A DNA stretch of 64,000 bases. It comes from Gammaproteobacteria bacterium (lineage in GTDB: Bacteria; Pseudomonadota; Gammaproteobacteria; Pseudomonadales; Pseudomonadaceae). The translations under genes were made by a program, and so were the position numbers. This document shows, piece by piece, positions 35,740-44,378 of this stretch. The notes under the pieces were generated by a model that did no database searches, was not told the origin of the DNA, and worked only from the letters and a program-made list of their open reading frames with translations. Position 1 is the stretch's first letter. The number at the start of each line of letters is the position of its first letter. Location: contig JAMCWB010000030.1 in the NCBI GenBank assembly GCA_023475025.1, forward strand, positions 65,853-129,852, read 5' to 3'.

Positions 35740-37113
35740 ATGAAAGCCTTGTACTCTATTGCATGTGGAACCCTCCTTGGTCTCGCGGGCGTGGCTCAAG
35801 CTACCGTCGATGCCGATCAAATCCCAAACCATGACCGTGGGTTAACCCTCTTCGGCAGTGATCAGGCGGGCAATCACGACGGAACAATACCACCCTATAG
35901 TGGTGGCCTGATTCAGGCACCAGCCGACTTCAAACCCGATAGCGGATTCTGGACCAACCCATTCAAGAATGAAGAACCACTATTACGCATCGATGCGCAA
36001 AATGCTGATCAGTATGCAGACAGGTTGAGTGATGGCCAGCGTCATCTGCTGAAACAGTTCCCTACCTATCATCTCAACATCTACCCGACCCACCGGACCG
36101 CGGCCTACCCTACGCATGTACTTGAAGCCACCGCCCGCAACGCGGAGCAGTGCAATACCACCAAAGATAATCTGGCAGTCGAAACAGCATGCCGAGGCGG
36201 TCTGCCCTTTCCCGCGCCGGCCAACGGCAACGAGGTCATGTGGAACCAGTTGCTTGGCTATATAGGGGATACGGCGATCCAGGCCCAGCACAACCGTTCA
36301 TGGCGAATAGAGCGCAACGGCGCCAGAATCATGACGGCCGACCAGTCGACCTTCAGTGAGCGTCCTTACTACCAGACAGGACTGGGTGACCGCGATCCTC
36401 AGATGTTCTGGCGGACCTACTCGATTACCCAGAGCCCTGCCCGCAAGGCCGGGGAGATCACCGGTGTGTTCGACTACCTGGACACTGTCAGCAAACCGCG
36501 ACGGGCCTGGAGTTATACCACCGGCCAACGCAGGGTAAAGCTTGCCCCGGAATTTGCCTATGACACACCAGTGGCCAGCCTGGGTGGTGGACTCCTGTTC
36601 GATGAACTGTTTCTGTTCTCCGGCAAGATGGATCGCTTTGACTTCCAGTACAAGGGCGTCAAGGAAATGTATATCCCCTATAACAACTATGACCTGTATA
36701 CCCCCGTCGGCCAGTGCGACACCGAAGGGCAGTTCGTTGGTTCGCACATCAATCCCGCTTGTGAGCGCTTCGAACTGCATCGTGTCAGAGTCGTAGAAGC
36801 CACCCTCAAGCCCGGCATGCGGCATGCTTATTCAAAGAGGACCTATTACCTCGACGAGGATCTCAGCGGAGCGGGCATGTTCGACGCTTTTGACCAGAAC
36901 GGCGACCTGCACCGTGCCCTCTTCAATACCATGATCCAACTCTATGATCATAAAATTCCATGGGCAGCCCGTAGTCATACCTACGATTTCAATAGAGGCA
37001 TGCTTACCGTACTGGGTGATGCCTACACAGGCGGCTTCAAGGTCATGCCGGAACCACTCCCTGAGCGCCACCTGAACCCTGAGGCCATCACTGCACGGGA
37101 AACCGTGCGCTAA
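35740..37113 (+). CDS. DUF1329 periplasmic/outer-membrane protein (copy 2)
   Basis: 457 residues with a signal peptide (cut after AQA, about residue 22). DUF1329 blocks RRAWSYTTGQRR, LAPEFAYDTP, CERFELHRV and YSKRTYYLDED are kept. It is the most divergent in tone of the first four copies: GDTAIQAQHNRSW replaces the usual Ser/Thr-rich loop. ATG 35740 follows CAGGAG by 6 bp; in-frame codons upstream are less likely. It precedes the hydrolase/flavin reductase fusion by 69 bp. Confidence 0.88.
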   Translation: MKALYSIACGTLLGLAGVAQATVDADQIPNHDRGLTLFGSDQAGNHDGTIPPYSGGLIQAPADFKPDSGFWTNPFKNEEPLLRIDAQNADQYADRLSDGQRHLLKQFPTYHLNIYPTHRTAAYPTHVLEATARNAEQCNTTKDNLAVETACRGGLPFPAPANGNEVMWNQLLGYIGDTAIQAQHNRSWRIERNGARIMTADQSTFSERPYYQTGLGDRDPQMFWRTYSITQSPARKAGEITGVFDYLDTVSKPRRAWSYTTGQRRVKLAPEFAYDTPVASLGGGLLFDELFLFSGKMDRFDFQYKGVKEMYIPYNNYDLYTPVGQCDTEGQFVGSHINPACERFELHRVRVVEATLKPGMRHAYSKRTYYLDEDLSGAGMFDAFDQNGDLHRALFNTMIQLYDHKIPWAARSHTYDFNRGMLTVLGDAYTGGFKVMPEPLPERHLNPEAITARETVR

Positions 37114-37182
37114 CCAGACTCCCCCCTCGCTTCAGGTCAAGTGAGGGGGGGATGAGTCTTGCCACAACCGGAGGAATAAGAA

Positions 37183-38481
37183 ATGGAGCTGATAAAGATC
37201 ATCGGCCATGCAGGGATTTCCCTGGTAGCGGAAGCCGGCGGCAATTCCGACAACCAAGCGATACTGTTGCTGCACAACCATCAGCAAACCCGCCATGAGT
37301 GGGCACCGTTGGCCCGCCGTCTGATGCATACCGGATTCTACGTTGTATCACTCGACCTGCGCGGTCATGGCGATAGTGGCTGGAGTGAAGACTACTCTTT
37401 GTCCGCCCTGGCGGATGACGTTCATGCCGTATTGCAGACGTTGCCAGGCAAGCCAGTCGTTATAGGCTCTGGACTGGGTGGCAAGGCTGCCTTGCTGGCC
37501 GCCAGCAGAGAAAGTCAGCGATCTGGCATGGATATCATCAGCGCCATGATCATGATCGATGTTCACAGCCGAAGTGACATGCGCCTCGACAAGCAAACGC
37601 TCTATCGGGGAGGCCGTGATCTCAAAAACCTTATTGACGAGCTGAGCAGCCATATAGGCGGTGCCAGCAATACATCCATGCTGCATAAGTATCTGCGTTT
37701 ACGAACACCCGGTGTATGGCACTGGCACAGCGACCCTGGTATCGAGTCGACAGCAGCCATCAGTACCTGGCCAGATATCGAACTGGAGCAGGCCACGGCT
37801 ACCCTGGACATTCCAATGCTGCTGGTTCAAGGCGATGAAAGAAAATGCTGGCTTGAGCAACTAGCCAAGACCATACCCGGAGTAACACTGCTCACACAGC
37901 CTGGGGCAAGGCAATGGCTGAGCACTTCGGCGGAACTGGATGGGTTTGATCTCGTGACCCTGCGGTTTATTGAGAGTAGATGCGCTCCTATCCTGCCTGC
38001 CAGGGCTGATACCCGTCTATTGCGCCGCACACTTGGAGCGTTCGCCACCGGTGTCACTGTCATTACCACCACCGATGAGCATGGCAAGCCTGTCGGTCTT
38101 ACTGCCAACTCGTTCACCTCGGTCTCCCTGGACCCACCGCTGGTATTGTTCTGTCTTGACAAGCGTTCTGCCAGTCTAGAGATCTTCGAGAAGAGCCAAG
38201 CCTTCGGAATCAACGTACTGAATGCGGATCAGCAGGACATTTCACAGCGCTTTGCCAGCAGGAACGAAGACCGCTTCGCCGATACACCATGGGAAATGTG
38301 GGAGCTCAAAGTGCCCATTATCCAAAACACAGCGGCCAGTTTCGAGTGTGCAAAACACCACGTTGTCGATGCAGGTGATCACCTAATCTTCCTCGGTCGT
38401 GTCCATCATTCCTGGCTCGACTCCCAGCGTTCCCCGCTTCTGTACTTCCAGGGCAACTACCACCATGTGCAGCGCCATTGA
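37183..38481 (+). CDS. Fusion: degenerate alpha/beta hydrolase + flavin reductase
   Basis: 432 residues in two domains. Residues 1-265 show an alpha/beta hydrolase fold (LLLHNHQQT, LDLRGHGDSG), but the nucleophile elbow is GSGLGG with Gly97 where Ser is needed, and the late His position reads GARQWL. So this domain is probably not a hydrolase. Residues about 276-432 form an HsaB/HpaC-type flavin reductase (LGAFATGVTVITT, GLTANSFTSVSLDPPLV). The reductase should feed FMNH2 to the monooxygenase at 33520. I know of no described enzyme with this layout; the front domain may bind the substrate or dock the oxygenase. Confidence 0.85.
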   Translation: MELIKIIGHAGISLVAEAGGNSDNQAILLLHNHQQTRHEWAPLARRLMHTGFYVVSLDLRGHGDSGWSEDYSLSALADDVHAVLQTLPGKPVVIGSGLGGKAALLAASRESQRSGMDIISAMIMIDVHSRSDMRLDKQTLYRGGRDLKNLIDELSSHIGGASNTSMLHKYLRLRTPGVWHWHSDPGIESTAAISTWPDIELEQATATLDIPMLLVQGDERKCWLEQLAKTIPGVTLLTQPGARQWLSTSAELDGFDLVTLRFIESRCAPILPARADTRLLRRTLGAFATGVTVITTTDEHGKPVGLTANSFTSVSLDPPLVLFCLDKRSASLEIFEKSQAFGINVLNADQQDISQRFASRNEDRFADTPWEMWELKVPIIQNTAASFECAKHHVVDAGDHLIFLGRVHHSWLDSQRSPLLYFQGNYHHVQRH

Positions 38482-38565
38482 CATATACCGGTCAGGCAGG
38501 GGCCTTGTCGTGCCTGCCGCCCCCTCCGCGCAACCACACGAAAACCAGCAACAAAGGACATCATC

Positions 38566-38913
38566 ATGAACGACAGCAAAAAGCTTGAGCACTTTCTCCA
38601 CGCACAAGTGGAGCACTGGAACAACGGCGACAAGGAAGGCTTCCTCGGCTGTTACCGCGACATAGCTAAAAACGGGCTTGATATCGAATATGTGGGTTAC
38701 CCAAAGGCTGATCCATGGGTAACGCTGAATGCCATGTGGGATCAGGAACGTGAAAAAATTCGCATCGATATCCTGGCCGCCATTGTTTCAGGCAACGAAG
38801 CGGCCTGTCACCATCGGAATAATCGTACTACCGGGGAACCAGCCACTCATACCATAGAGCTATACAAGTTTGAGAATGGTCACCTGAGCGCCCGTTATTT
38901 TATTGGCCGATAG
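38566..38913 (+). CDS. SnoaL/NTF2-like protein (paralog A)
   Basis: Small single-domain protein of 115 residues with the NTF2 cone fold, no signal peptide. It is a clear paralog of the protein at 45742: both have NGLDIEY, GNEAACHHRN and TIELYKFE. Such proteins act as isomerases, cyclases or hydrolases, or as binding proteins for polycyclic substrates such as ketosteroids and polyketides. A conserved Asp/His set (AACHHRN) could be catalytic. It ends the operon that begins with DUF1329 copy 2. Confidence 0.8.
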   Translation: MNDSKKLEHFLHAQVEHWNNGDKEGFLGCYRDIAKNGLDIEYVGYPKADPWVTLNAMWDQEREKIRIDILAAIVSGNEAACHHRNNRTTGEPATHTIELYKFENGHLSARYFIGR

Positions 38914-38932
38914 CGGCACGTCCCTTACTCCT

Positions 38933-38962
38933 CCTGCACTGCGGTATCAACCACAGTGCAGG
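38933..38962. other. Hairpin CCTGCACTG/CAGTGCAGG
   Basis: Perfect 9-bp stem with a 12-nt loop, 20 bp after the SnoaL gene. No U-tract follows, so it is either a weak terminator or an mRNA 3' end stabiliser. The gap 38914-39213 otherwise holds only the promoter-like block below. Confidence 0.45.
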
Positions 38963-39037
38963 GCTTGAGGAGCATTGCAACCACCCCCTGCTCCCATTCG
39001 CGGGGCTCATCAGGCAATAAATATATTCTCCATACAA

Positions 39038-39083
39038 AATTCAGTTCTGAAATATGGATTTAAATTGATCCCCCTGCTAACCT
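39038..39083 (+). promoter_or_regulatory. Promoter-like block C (TTCTG-N5-TGGATTT...GCTAA)
   Basis: A 46-bp block that matches the one at 40701-40748: AATTCA-TTCTG-ATGGATTT, then 14 bp and GCTA, with the same spacing. It lies about 130 bp before the Bcr/CflA-type transporter. The repeat suggests a common activator site plus promoter. Confidence 0.4.
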
Positions 39084-39213
39084 GCCTGTACCTACAGATT
39101 GAACAAGTAACAATGCCGCCCACAAATACCCCCATCGACAGCATGCGGATTACTGCCCGAAGCAAGCCAATCAATGCTGAATATTGATTGCCGATGCATC
39201 GGAGTTGTCATGT

Positions 39214-40452
39214 ATGAATAATTCTGGACGCGCGTCATTTTTTCCTGGCTGGCTGTTCTTACTGGCAATGTTGACGGCACTGTCCCCGCTGTCCGTTGAT
39301 TTGTATCTACCGGCTTTCCCGGAGATTGCCCAGAGTCTGGATGTCGAGTCATCGGATGTGCAGATAACCTTGGCCATCTTTCTCCTGGGCATGTCCCTCG
39401 GCCAGCTTCTCTATGGCCCGCTGAGTGACCGCTACGGACGCAAGCCCCCTCTGTATTTCGGGCTCACACTGTTCATTCTGGCTTCCCTTGTCTGCATGCT
39501 GGCCAACGATCTGGCAACGCTGACGGTAGCCCGTTTTTTTCAAGCCCTGGGTGGTGGAGCAGGTGTGGTCATCAGTCGCGCAGTGATTCGCGATCGCACC
39601 ACTACGACCCAGGCAGCCTGGGCTTTCTCGATGCTGATGCTGGCTCTTGGGCTCGCGCCGATTCTCGGGCCGGTACTCGGTAGCATGCTTCTGCCCCTCG
39701 TAGGCTGGCGCGGAATCTTTGCCATACTGGCGGGCGCTGGCATGCTGCTTATTCTGAGCATGCACTTCACCATGCGTGAAACCCTGTCCAGGCATACCTC
39801 AGAGCGTCTCGGGCTGAAGGGTACCTTGAGCCGCTACGGCGATTTGCTCTGCGACCGCCAGTTCATGCTGTATGTACTGATCGGCTCGCTGCCATTCGGA
39901 GGCATGTTTGCCTATGTCGCCGGCTCACCCTATGTGATTATCGAACTTCACGCCGTGCCGGCGGAACAGTTCGGATGGTTCTTCGGTGTGAATGCCTTTG
40001 GCATGATCGCCGGATCGCAACTCAATGCCAGACTAGTATCCAGATTCGGGCCCGCCTCTCTGCTGAAATACATTCTTTGGCTACCCGTTCTGGCTGCAAC
40101 GATTGGTTTCGTCGCAACGCTTCTAGGTATGGCCTCCCTGCCCCTGCTGATGCTCTGCTTTTTCATCTACATGACATCAATGGGCTTATTGACTCCCAAT
40201 GCCGTGGCGCTAGCCATGGCCAGTCAGGGCCACCGCGCAGGATCCGCCTCAGCCATTATGGGGTCCATTCAGTTTCTCTTCGGCACGCTGGGTGCCATCG
40301 CAGTGAGTGTCTGGACCATGCCCAGCGCCATTCCACTGACCGGCGTCATGTTGTTTCTGGCAGGTGGCAGTCTGCTGATTCATCAGTTCGGTCATCAGCA
40401 CAACATGCTCGTGCTGCAAGAGGCAGACCTTGAAGAATTGGCACAGAAGTAA
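39214..40452 (+). CDS. Bcr/CflA-family MFS drug-type exporter
   Basis: Twelve-segment transporter of about 412 residues. Family marks: SPLSVDLYLPAFPEIA in TM1 and QLLYGPLSDRYGRKPP after TM2, the DHA1 motif A. Unrelated in detail to the three OFA-like permeases. It probably exports a toxic diterpenoid or intermediate. I start at ATG 39214 (MNNSGRASFF), with GGAG 9-10 bp before; a start 30 bp earlier adds residues unlike the family. Single-gene unit. Confidence 0.9.
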   Translation: MNNSGRASFFPGWLFLLAMLTALSPLSVDLYLPAFPEIAQSLDVESSDVQITLAIFLLGMSLGQLLYGPLSDRYGRKPPLYFGLTLFILASLVCMLANDLATLTVARFFQALGGGAGVVISRAVIRDRTTTTQAAWAFSMLMLALGLAPILGPVLGSMLLPLVGWRGIFAILAGAGMLLILSMHFTMRETLSRHTSERLGLKGTLSRYGDLLCDRQFMLYVLIGSLPFGGMFAYVAGSPYVIIELHAVPAEQFGWFFGVNAFGMIAGSQLNARLVSRFGPASLLKYILWLPVLAATIGFVATLLGMASLPLLMLCFFIYMTSMGLLTPNAVALAMASQGHRAGSASAIMGSIQFLFGTLGAIAVSVWTMPSAIPLTGVMLFLAGGSLLIHQFGHQHNMLVLQEADLEELAQK

Positions 40453-40522
40453 TCTGACGAAAGGGTACAGTCAACCGCCACAGCCGGTATTGTTCTCTTC
40501 TTGCGGTACTCGATGAGCGTTT

Positions 40523-40543
40523 CGTTTTACTCCAGGTAAAACG
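40523..40543. promoter_or_regulatory. Dyad CGTTTTAC-N5-GTAAAACG (copy A)
   Basis: Perfect 8-bp inverted repeat with a 5-bp spacer. An identical pair of arms with another 5-bp spacer is at 49336-49356, each followed by ATT. Two exact copies upstream of paralogous genes make this a strong operator candidate. Confidence 0.6.
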
Positions 40544-40687
40544 ATTATTTCCTGCCATTCCAGGCTGTCCGTCGGCGCGGCTACGCTGCCTATTCCAGCC
40601 TACAACCCCCATCAATACTGGCCATACGGAAAAACCACAGCAGCAGTTGATCACCTGCAACAACCAATAAAACCTATGAATCACATA

Positions 40688-40748
40688 AATTCTTCAATAA
40701 GAATTCAATTCTGCATAATGGATTTGGTGAGCCTGCTCTGCTAGGTTT
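40688..40748 (+). promoter_or_regulatory. AATTCTT/AAGAATT dyad plus promoter-like block A
   Basis: Perfect 7-bp dyad with a 4-bp spacer (40688-40705), overlapping the block TTCTGCATAATGGATTT-N14-GCTAGG (to 40748). Nearly the same sequence and spacing recur at 49417-49476 and, without the dyad, at 39038-39083. Probable activator or repressor site plus promoter. Confidence 0.5.
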
Positions 40749-40824
40749 GATCTCACCGGATGGCAGAACCAAAGCATCGTTTTTCAGCAGACCATCCAAT
40801 AACAAAAACAAAAGGTTGTATTGA

Positions 40825-40956
40825 ATGAACACTCACAACATGTCATCAGACGGCCACCCACCCCGCGCAGGTTACAGCAGCGAAGCGTATTGCCGTTTCG
40901 CCATCCCATGTCTTCTCCAAACACATGCATGCACTGATCAGCTAGTGACGACCTGA
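40825..40956 (+). CDS. Possible 43-residue leader ORF
   Basis: ATG preceded by AAAAGG in an A-rich stretch; the frame ends 48 bp before DUF1329 copy 3. The product has no recognisable family and is rich in Cys, His and Thr. The gene at 49800 has a similar A-rich AAAAGG and short frame at the same place in its leader, which is the only support. It may be chance. Confidence 0.2.
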   Translation: MNTHNMSSDGHPPRAGYSSEAYCRFAIPCLLQTHACTDQLVTT

Positions 40957-41004
40957 AGATCAAATAGAAAAGCCGTTCCAACAATAAATAAACGGAGAAC
41001 AATA

Positions 41005-42372
41005 ATGATGAAACGTCGACTCATCCTATGCACCGCACTCACGTCACTATCTGCCTCTTCGCTGGCAGCCGTCAGCCCGCAGGAAGCTGAAGAGCTGGGT
41101 AAAAGCCTGACTCCCTGGGGTGCGACAAAAGCTGGCAATAGCGAGGGCACTATTCCCGCCTATACCGGCGGCCTGCGTACCGCGCCAGAAGGGTTCGAAT
41201 CCGGTACCGGTTTCTGGATTGATCCTTACAAGGATGAGGAACCACTGTTTCGTATTGACGCCAGCAATCTGGAGGAATACGCGGATAAACTCAGCGAGGG
41301 TCAAAAACAGCTGCTGCGAAATCATCCAGGCTATTACCTAGATATTTTTCCCAGCCACCGTACTGCTGCTTACCCCCAGGAAGTGGTGGATGCGACTCTG
41401 CGTAATGCCACTGAATGCCACATCAAGCAGGACGGTCTTGCCGTCGACCCATCCTGTCGGGGAGGACTGCCATTTCCCATACCCAAGTCAGGCAACGAGG
41501 TCATATGGAACCAGCAACTGCGATACAAAATCGGCTCAGGGTACTCGACCACATCCGCTTCCAATAGCTGGATCATCCACGCCAACGGCAGCGTAACCAA
41601 AGCCGCAGAACAACAAACCTTTGAAGAAATGCCCTACTACCAGGTCAATCAAAGTGATCGCAATCCAGAGATGTATGCCCGAGTCTTCTCCCTCAACAAG
41701 TTCCCTGCCCGGCGGGCTGGAGAAGTCACCATTCTGGCGGACTATCTGGACCCGACGAGACAACCCCGCAGAGCCTGGAGTTACTCACCAGGACAGCGGC
41801 GGATAAAACTGGCGCCAGAGTTTGCCTTTGACACCCCCGTAGCGAGCCAGGGGGGGGTGACCCTGTTTGATGAATTGCAGATGTTCTCCGGCAGCCAGGA
41901 ACGCTTTGATTACAAGCTGGTTGGGAAGAAAGAGATGTTCATTCCCTACAACGCCTACAACTTCTATTTCGACTGCAAGCAGGATGAGCAATTTCTCAGG
42001 CACCACGTCAATCCGGACTGTGAGCGCTGGGAGCTACACCGCGTCTGGGTGGTGGAAGCCACGCTCAAACCAGGCAGCAGACATGTATATAGCAAGCGTA
42101 CCTACTACCTTGATGAAGACACCTTTGGTGTCGGCTTGTATGACGCTTGGGATCAGCATGGCGAGCTTTATCGCGCCATGTTCCTCAGCGGCGTACAGCT
42201 CTATGACCTGGACATTCCCTACAACGTGAAGAACGTCATCTATGACTTCAACAAGGGAATGTACGGCGTCATCAACGATGGCTTGAATGGTGGCTACAAG
42301 TTCTTCGACACGCCTCTGCCAGAAAGAAACATGGCACCAGAGGCCATCGTTTCACGCCACAGCCAGCGATAA
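41005..42372 (+). CDS. DUF1329 periplasmic/outer-membrane protein (copy 3)
   Basis: 455 residues, signal peptide cut after SLA/AVS at about residue 22. Very similar to copy 1 (21106): both have FYFDCKQDEQFLR and VNPDCERWELHRVW. All family blocks are intact. GGAGA lies upstream of tandem ATG codons; either could start. Controlled by the long leader with dyads. It is followed by the unknown 343-residue protein after 67 bp, probably in one operon through the SDR and MFS genes. Confidence 0.88.
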   Translation: MMKRRLILCTALTSLSASSLAAVSPQEAEELGKSLTPWGATKAGNSEGTIPAYTGGLRTAPEGFESGTGFWIDPYKDEEPLFRIDASNLEEYADKLSEGQKQLLRNHPGYYLDIFPSHRTAAYPQEVVDATLRNATECHIKQDGLAVDPSCRGGLPFPIPKSGNEVIWNQQLRYKIGSGYSTTSASNSWIIHANGSVTKAAEQQTFEEMPYYQVNQSDRNPEMYARVFSLNKFPARRAGEVTILADYLDPTRQPRRAWSYSPGQRRIKLAPEFAFDTPVASQGGVTLFDELQMFSGSQERFDYKLVGKKEMFIPYNAYNFYFDCKQDEQFLRHHVNPDCERWELHRVWVVEATLKPGSRHVYSKRTYYLDEDTFGVGLYDAWDQHGELYRAMFLSGVQLYDLDIPYNVKNVIYDFNKGMYGVINDGLNGGYKFFDTPLPERNMAPEAIVSRHSQR

Positions 42373-42439
42373 CACCATCCCCCGCAGGCTGACGTCCCGA
42401 TGGACAACGGCCCTGCAACCGACAAACGAAGAGGACATC

Positions 42440-43471
42440 ATGCGGACATTCACAACAGTTCCAGAACGCGGAGACTTCGGCTTCCAGCAACTGGTGGGCC
42501 CACACAAGGTAAGCGGTCCTGCCATGGCCGGATTGCGTGGTTTCTTTGGCTTGCATCTGAGCAAAAGCTCACCATTCGGCTCAGTGCGGGATGAAGAGGG
42601 AAATATTTACTCTTTCGTGCGCTCACTGCTGGCGCCCAACGGCACACCCAACCCGACCAAATTCATATACCAAAGCAACCATATCGACGGGCAGCACCTG
42701 CGCATGGACCATGAGCGCATGGCGGCGCAGGCCGCCACTCAGATTCCAGTGCAAACCCTGGAAGGCGACGTGGTGCGCTGGAGCAGCCAGCCGGATGAGC
42801 CCGGCAATCCATGGGAAATCACCGCCTCCAGTGAGCGTCTGACGTGGAAGGAAGAGGGCCTTTTTGAACTGGAAGGCAAGTTGATCGGCTCCGGATTGCA
42901 GTGGTATTTGCCCGGGGTGGAGTGGGGCACTTTCTATGTTTCCCAGTTGTGGGATATATCCGGCATCTGTGAGGGCCGTCCGGTCAAGGGAGCCATGGCG
43001 CTGGACCAGTTCTACATGGCTGAAGGCGGCGCTATCCACTTCAAGAAGGATCTGGTGGTCAACAACAAGATGCACGTCATCTGGTGGTCTTTCGTAAGCA
43101 TTTACAAGGATGGTAGCTGGGACGCTGGGTCCTTCATGGTCGGCCATGATCACCTTGGTTACGCAATTTTCATGAATGAAAAAGGCGACATACGCACGAC
43201 AACGGATATCGAAGGCCTGGCGGTTCACAAGGACGGTAGTTATTTCCTGGAATCGGCTCGCATCGTTCTTGACGGGGAGGAAGAGTGGGAGTTTCTGCCC
43301 GACCCCAAAGGCGAAATGATCGACTTTGTTGGTGGCTTCCCGATTACCGCACAGCAGGAAGGCCGCTGGCGCCGGGTCGGCGATACCCGAGAGCCCGATC
43401 GCTGGCTGGCCTGGGGTGAGTCGGACCGCCGTAATGGTTCTGCTCGCAACGTACGCGGCGCGGACCTCTGA
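42440..43471 (+). CDS. Unknown 343-residue beta-rich protein (AttH/lipocalin-like?)
   Basis: No signal peptide and no membrane segment. The central part (YLPGVEWGTFYVSQLWDISG, then GAMALDQFYMAEGG) alternates aromatic and polar residues like a beta-barrel of the AttH/CrtC-type lipocalin-like group, but the match by eye is weak. No catalytic motif is clear. I start at ATG 42440 because AGAGG precedes it. It sits between DUF1329 copy 3 and an SDR. It may bind or isomerise a lipidic intermediate; a Trp/Tyr-rich cavity would fit. Function unknown. Confidence 0.6.
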   Translation: MRTFTTVPERGDFGFQQLVGPHKVSGPAMAGLRGFFGLHLSKSSPFGSVRDEEGNIYSFVRSLLAPNGTPNPTKFIYQSNHIDGQHLRMDHERMAAQAATQIPVQTLEGDVVRWSSQPDEPGNPWEITASSERLTWKEEGLFELEGKLIGSGLQWYLPGVEWGTFYVSQLWDISGICEGRPVKGAMALDQFYMAEGGAIHFKKDLVVNNKMHVIWWSFVSIYKDGSWDAGSFMVGHDHLGYAIFMNEKGDIRTTTDIEGLAVHKDGSYFLESARIVLDGEEEWEFLPDPKGEMIDFVGGFPITAQQEGRWRRVGDTREPDRWLAWGESDRRNGSARNVRGADL

Positions 43472-43540
43472 GACCAACCGCTCAAGCCTGCCTACATGCG
43501 GGCAGGCTTTCTGACTCAGACGAGAAGGATACCTTGCTCG

Positions 43541-44329
43541 ATGAAATTCAAAGATAAAGTGGTTCTGGTCACAGGCGCAGGACGCGGCATGGGCAGGGCC
43601 ATCGCCCTGGCCTATGCCCGGGAAGGCGCCAATGTGGTTGTATCGGCCCGCACCCCGAAATACGGTCAGGAGACAGTCGCGCAGATACAAGCTCTGCACC
43701 GGCAAGCGCTGCTCGTCCAAGGCGATGTCGCTGACCGGGCGGCAATCAAATCCATGATTGAAGGGGCCATCGACGGTTTCGGCAAACTCGATATCTTGGT
43801 TCATTGCGCCGCCGATACAGCCCATGGGTTGATAACCGAGATGGCGGATGAAACGTTCGATCATCTGGTGCGCAGCAATATCCAATCATTGTTCTGGCTG
43901 GCCAAGGATGCCGCGCCACACCTGAGCCAAGCCGAGGACAAAGGCCGAATCCTGTTTATCTCCTCGGGTGAAGCAAACCGGAAATATACCCCTACCCTTA
44001 TACCTTACGGCTCCAGCAAGGCCTTCATGAATGCCTTTGCCCGCGGCCTTGCGGTTGAGTTTGGCGCACTGAATATCCTGGTCAACGTGATCGAGCCCGG
44101 CCTGATCGGGACGGATCACATGCTGAGTACGCTGGGGGATAAGCTGCCTCATCAGTTGGCCAGGCACTTTCCCGTGCCTCGTCTGGGGGAGTCCGACGAT
44201 ATCGCGGCGGCAGTCCTGTTCTTGACCTCGAGCGAAGCAAGTTACATCACTGGTACCTCTCTGCTGGTTGACGGCGGAGCAACCATGGTCGCTTTACCTA
44301 AAGTGGCAGAAATGCTCAAAGAGCAGTAG
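43541..44329 (+). CDS. Short-chain dehydrogenase/reductase
   Basis: SDR of about 262 residues. Cofactor motif TGAGRGMGR; catalytic Ser in LFISSGEA and Tyr-x3-Lys in PYGSSK; ends with LLVDGGATM. Start ATG 43541 (MKFKDKVVLVTGAG) fits the family. Third gene of the DUF1329-copy-3 operon and followed by an OFA-like permease after 49 bp. Acts on a hydroxyl or keto group of an unknown substrate. Confidence 0.88.
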   Translation: MKFKDKVVLVTGAGRGMGRAIALAYAREGANVVVSARTPKYGQETVAQIQALHRQALLVQGDVADRAAIKSMIEGAIDGFGKLDILVHCAADTAHGLITEMADETFDHLVRSNIQSLFWLAKDAAPHLSQAEDKGRILFISSGEANRKYTPTLIPYGSSKAFMNAFARGLAVEFGALNILVNVIEPGLIGTDHMLSTLGDKLPHQLARHFPVPRLGESDDIAAAVLFLTSSEASYITGTSLLVDGGATMVALPKVAEMLKEQ

Positions 44330-44378
44330 CAACTTACCTTGCACCTGGCTTTCAGGTGCATGTGCTGCAGGAGAAGTC

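Larger units (their letters stand above)
40453..41004. other. Long regulatory leader of DUF1329 copy 3
   Basis: 552 bp without a sound gene. It holds the CGTTTTAC dyad, the AATTCTT dyad and promoter-like block A, and a possible 43-codon leader frame, each listed. The same set of elements in the same order precedes DUF1329 copy 4 at 49.3-49.8 kb. Confidence 0.55.
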
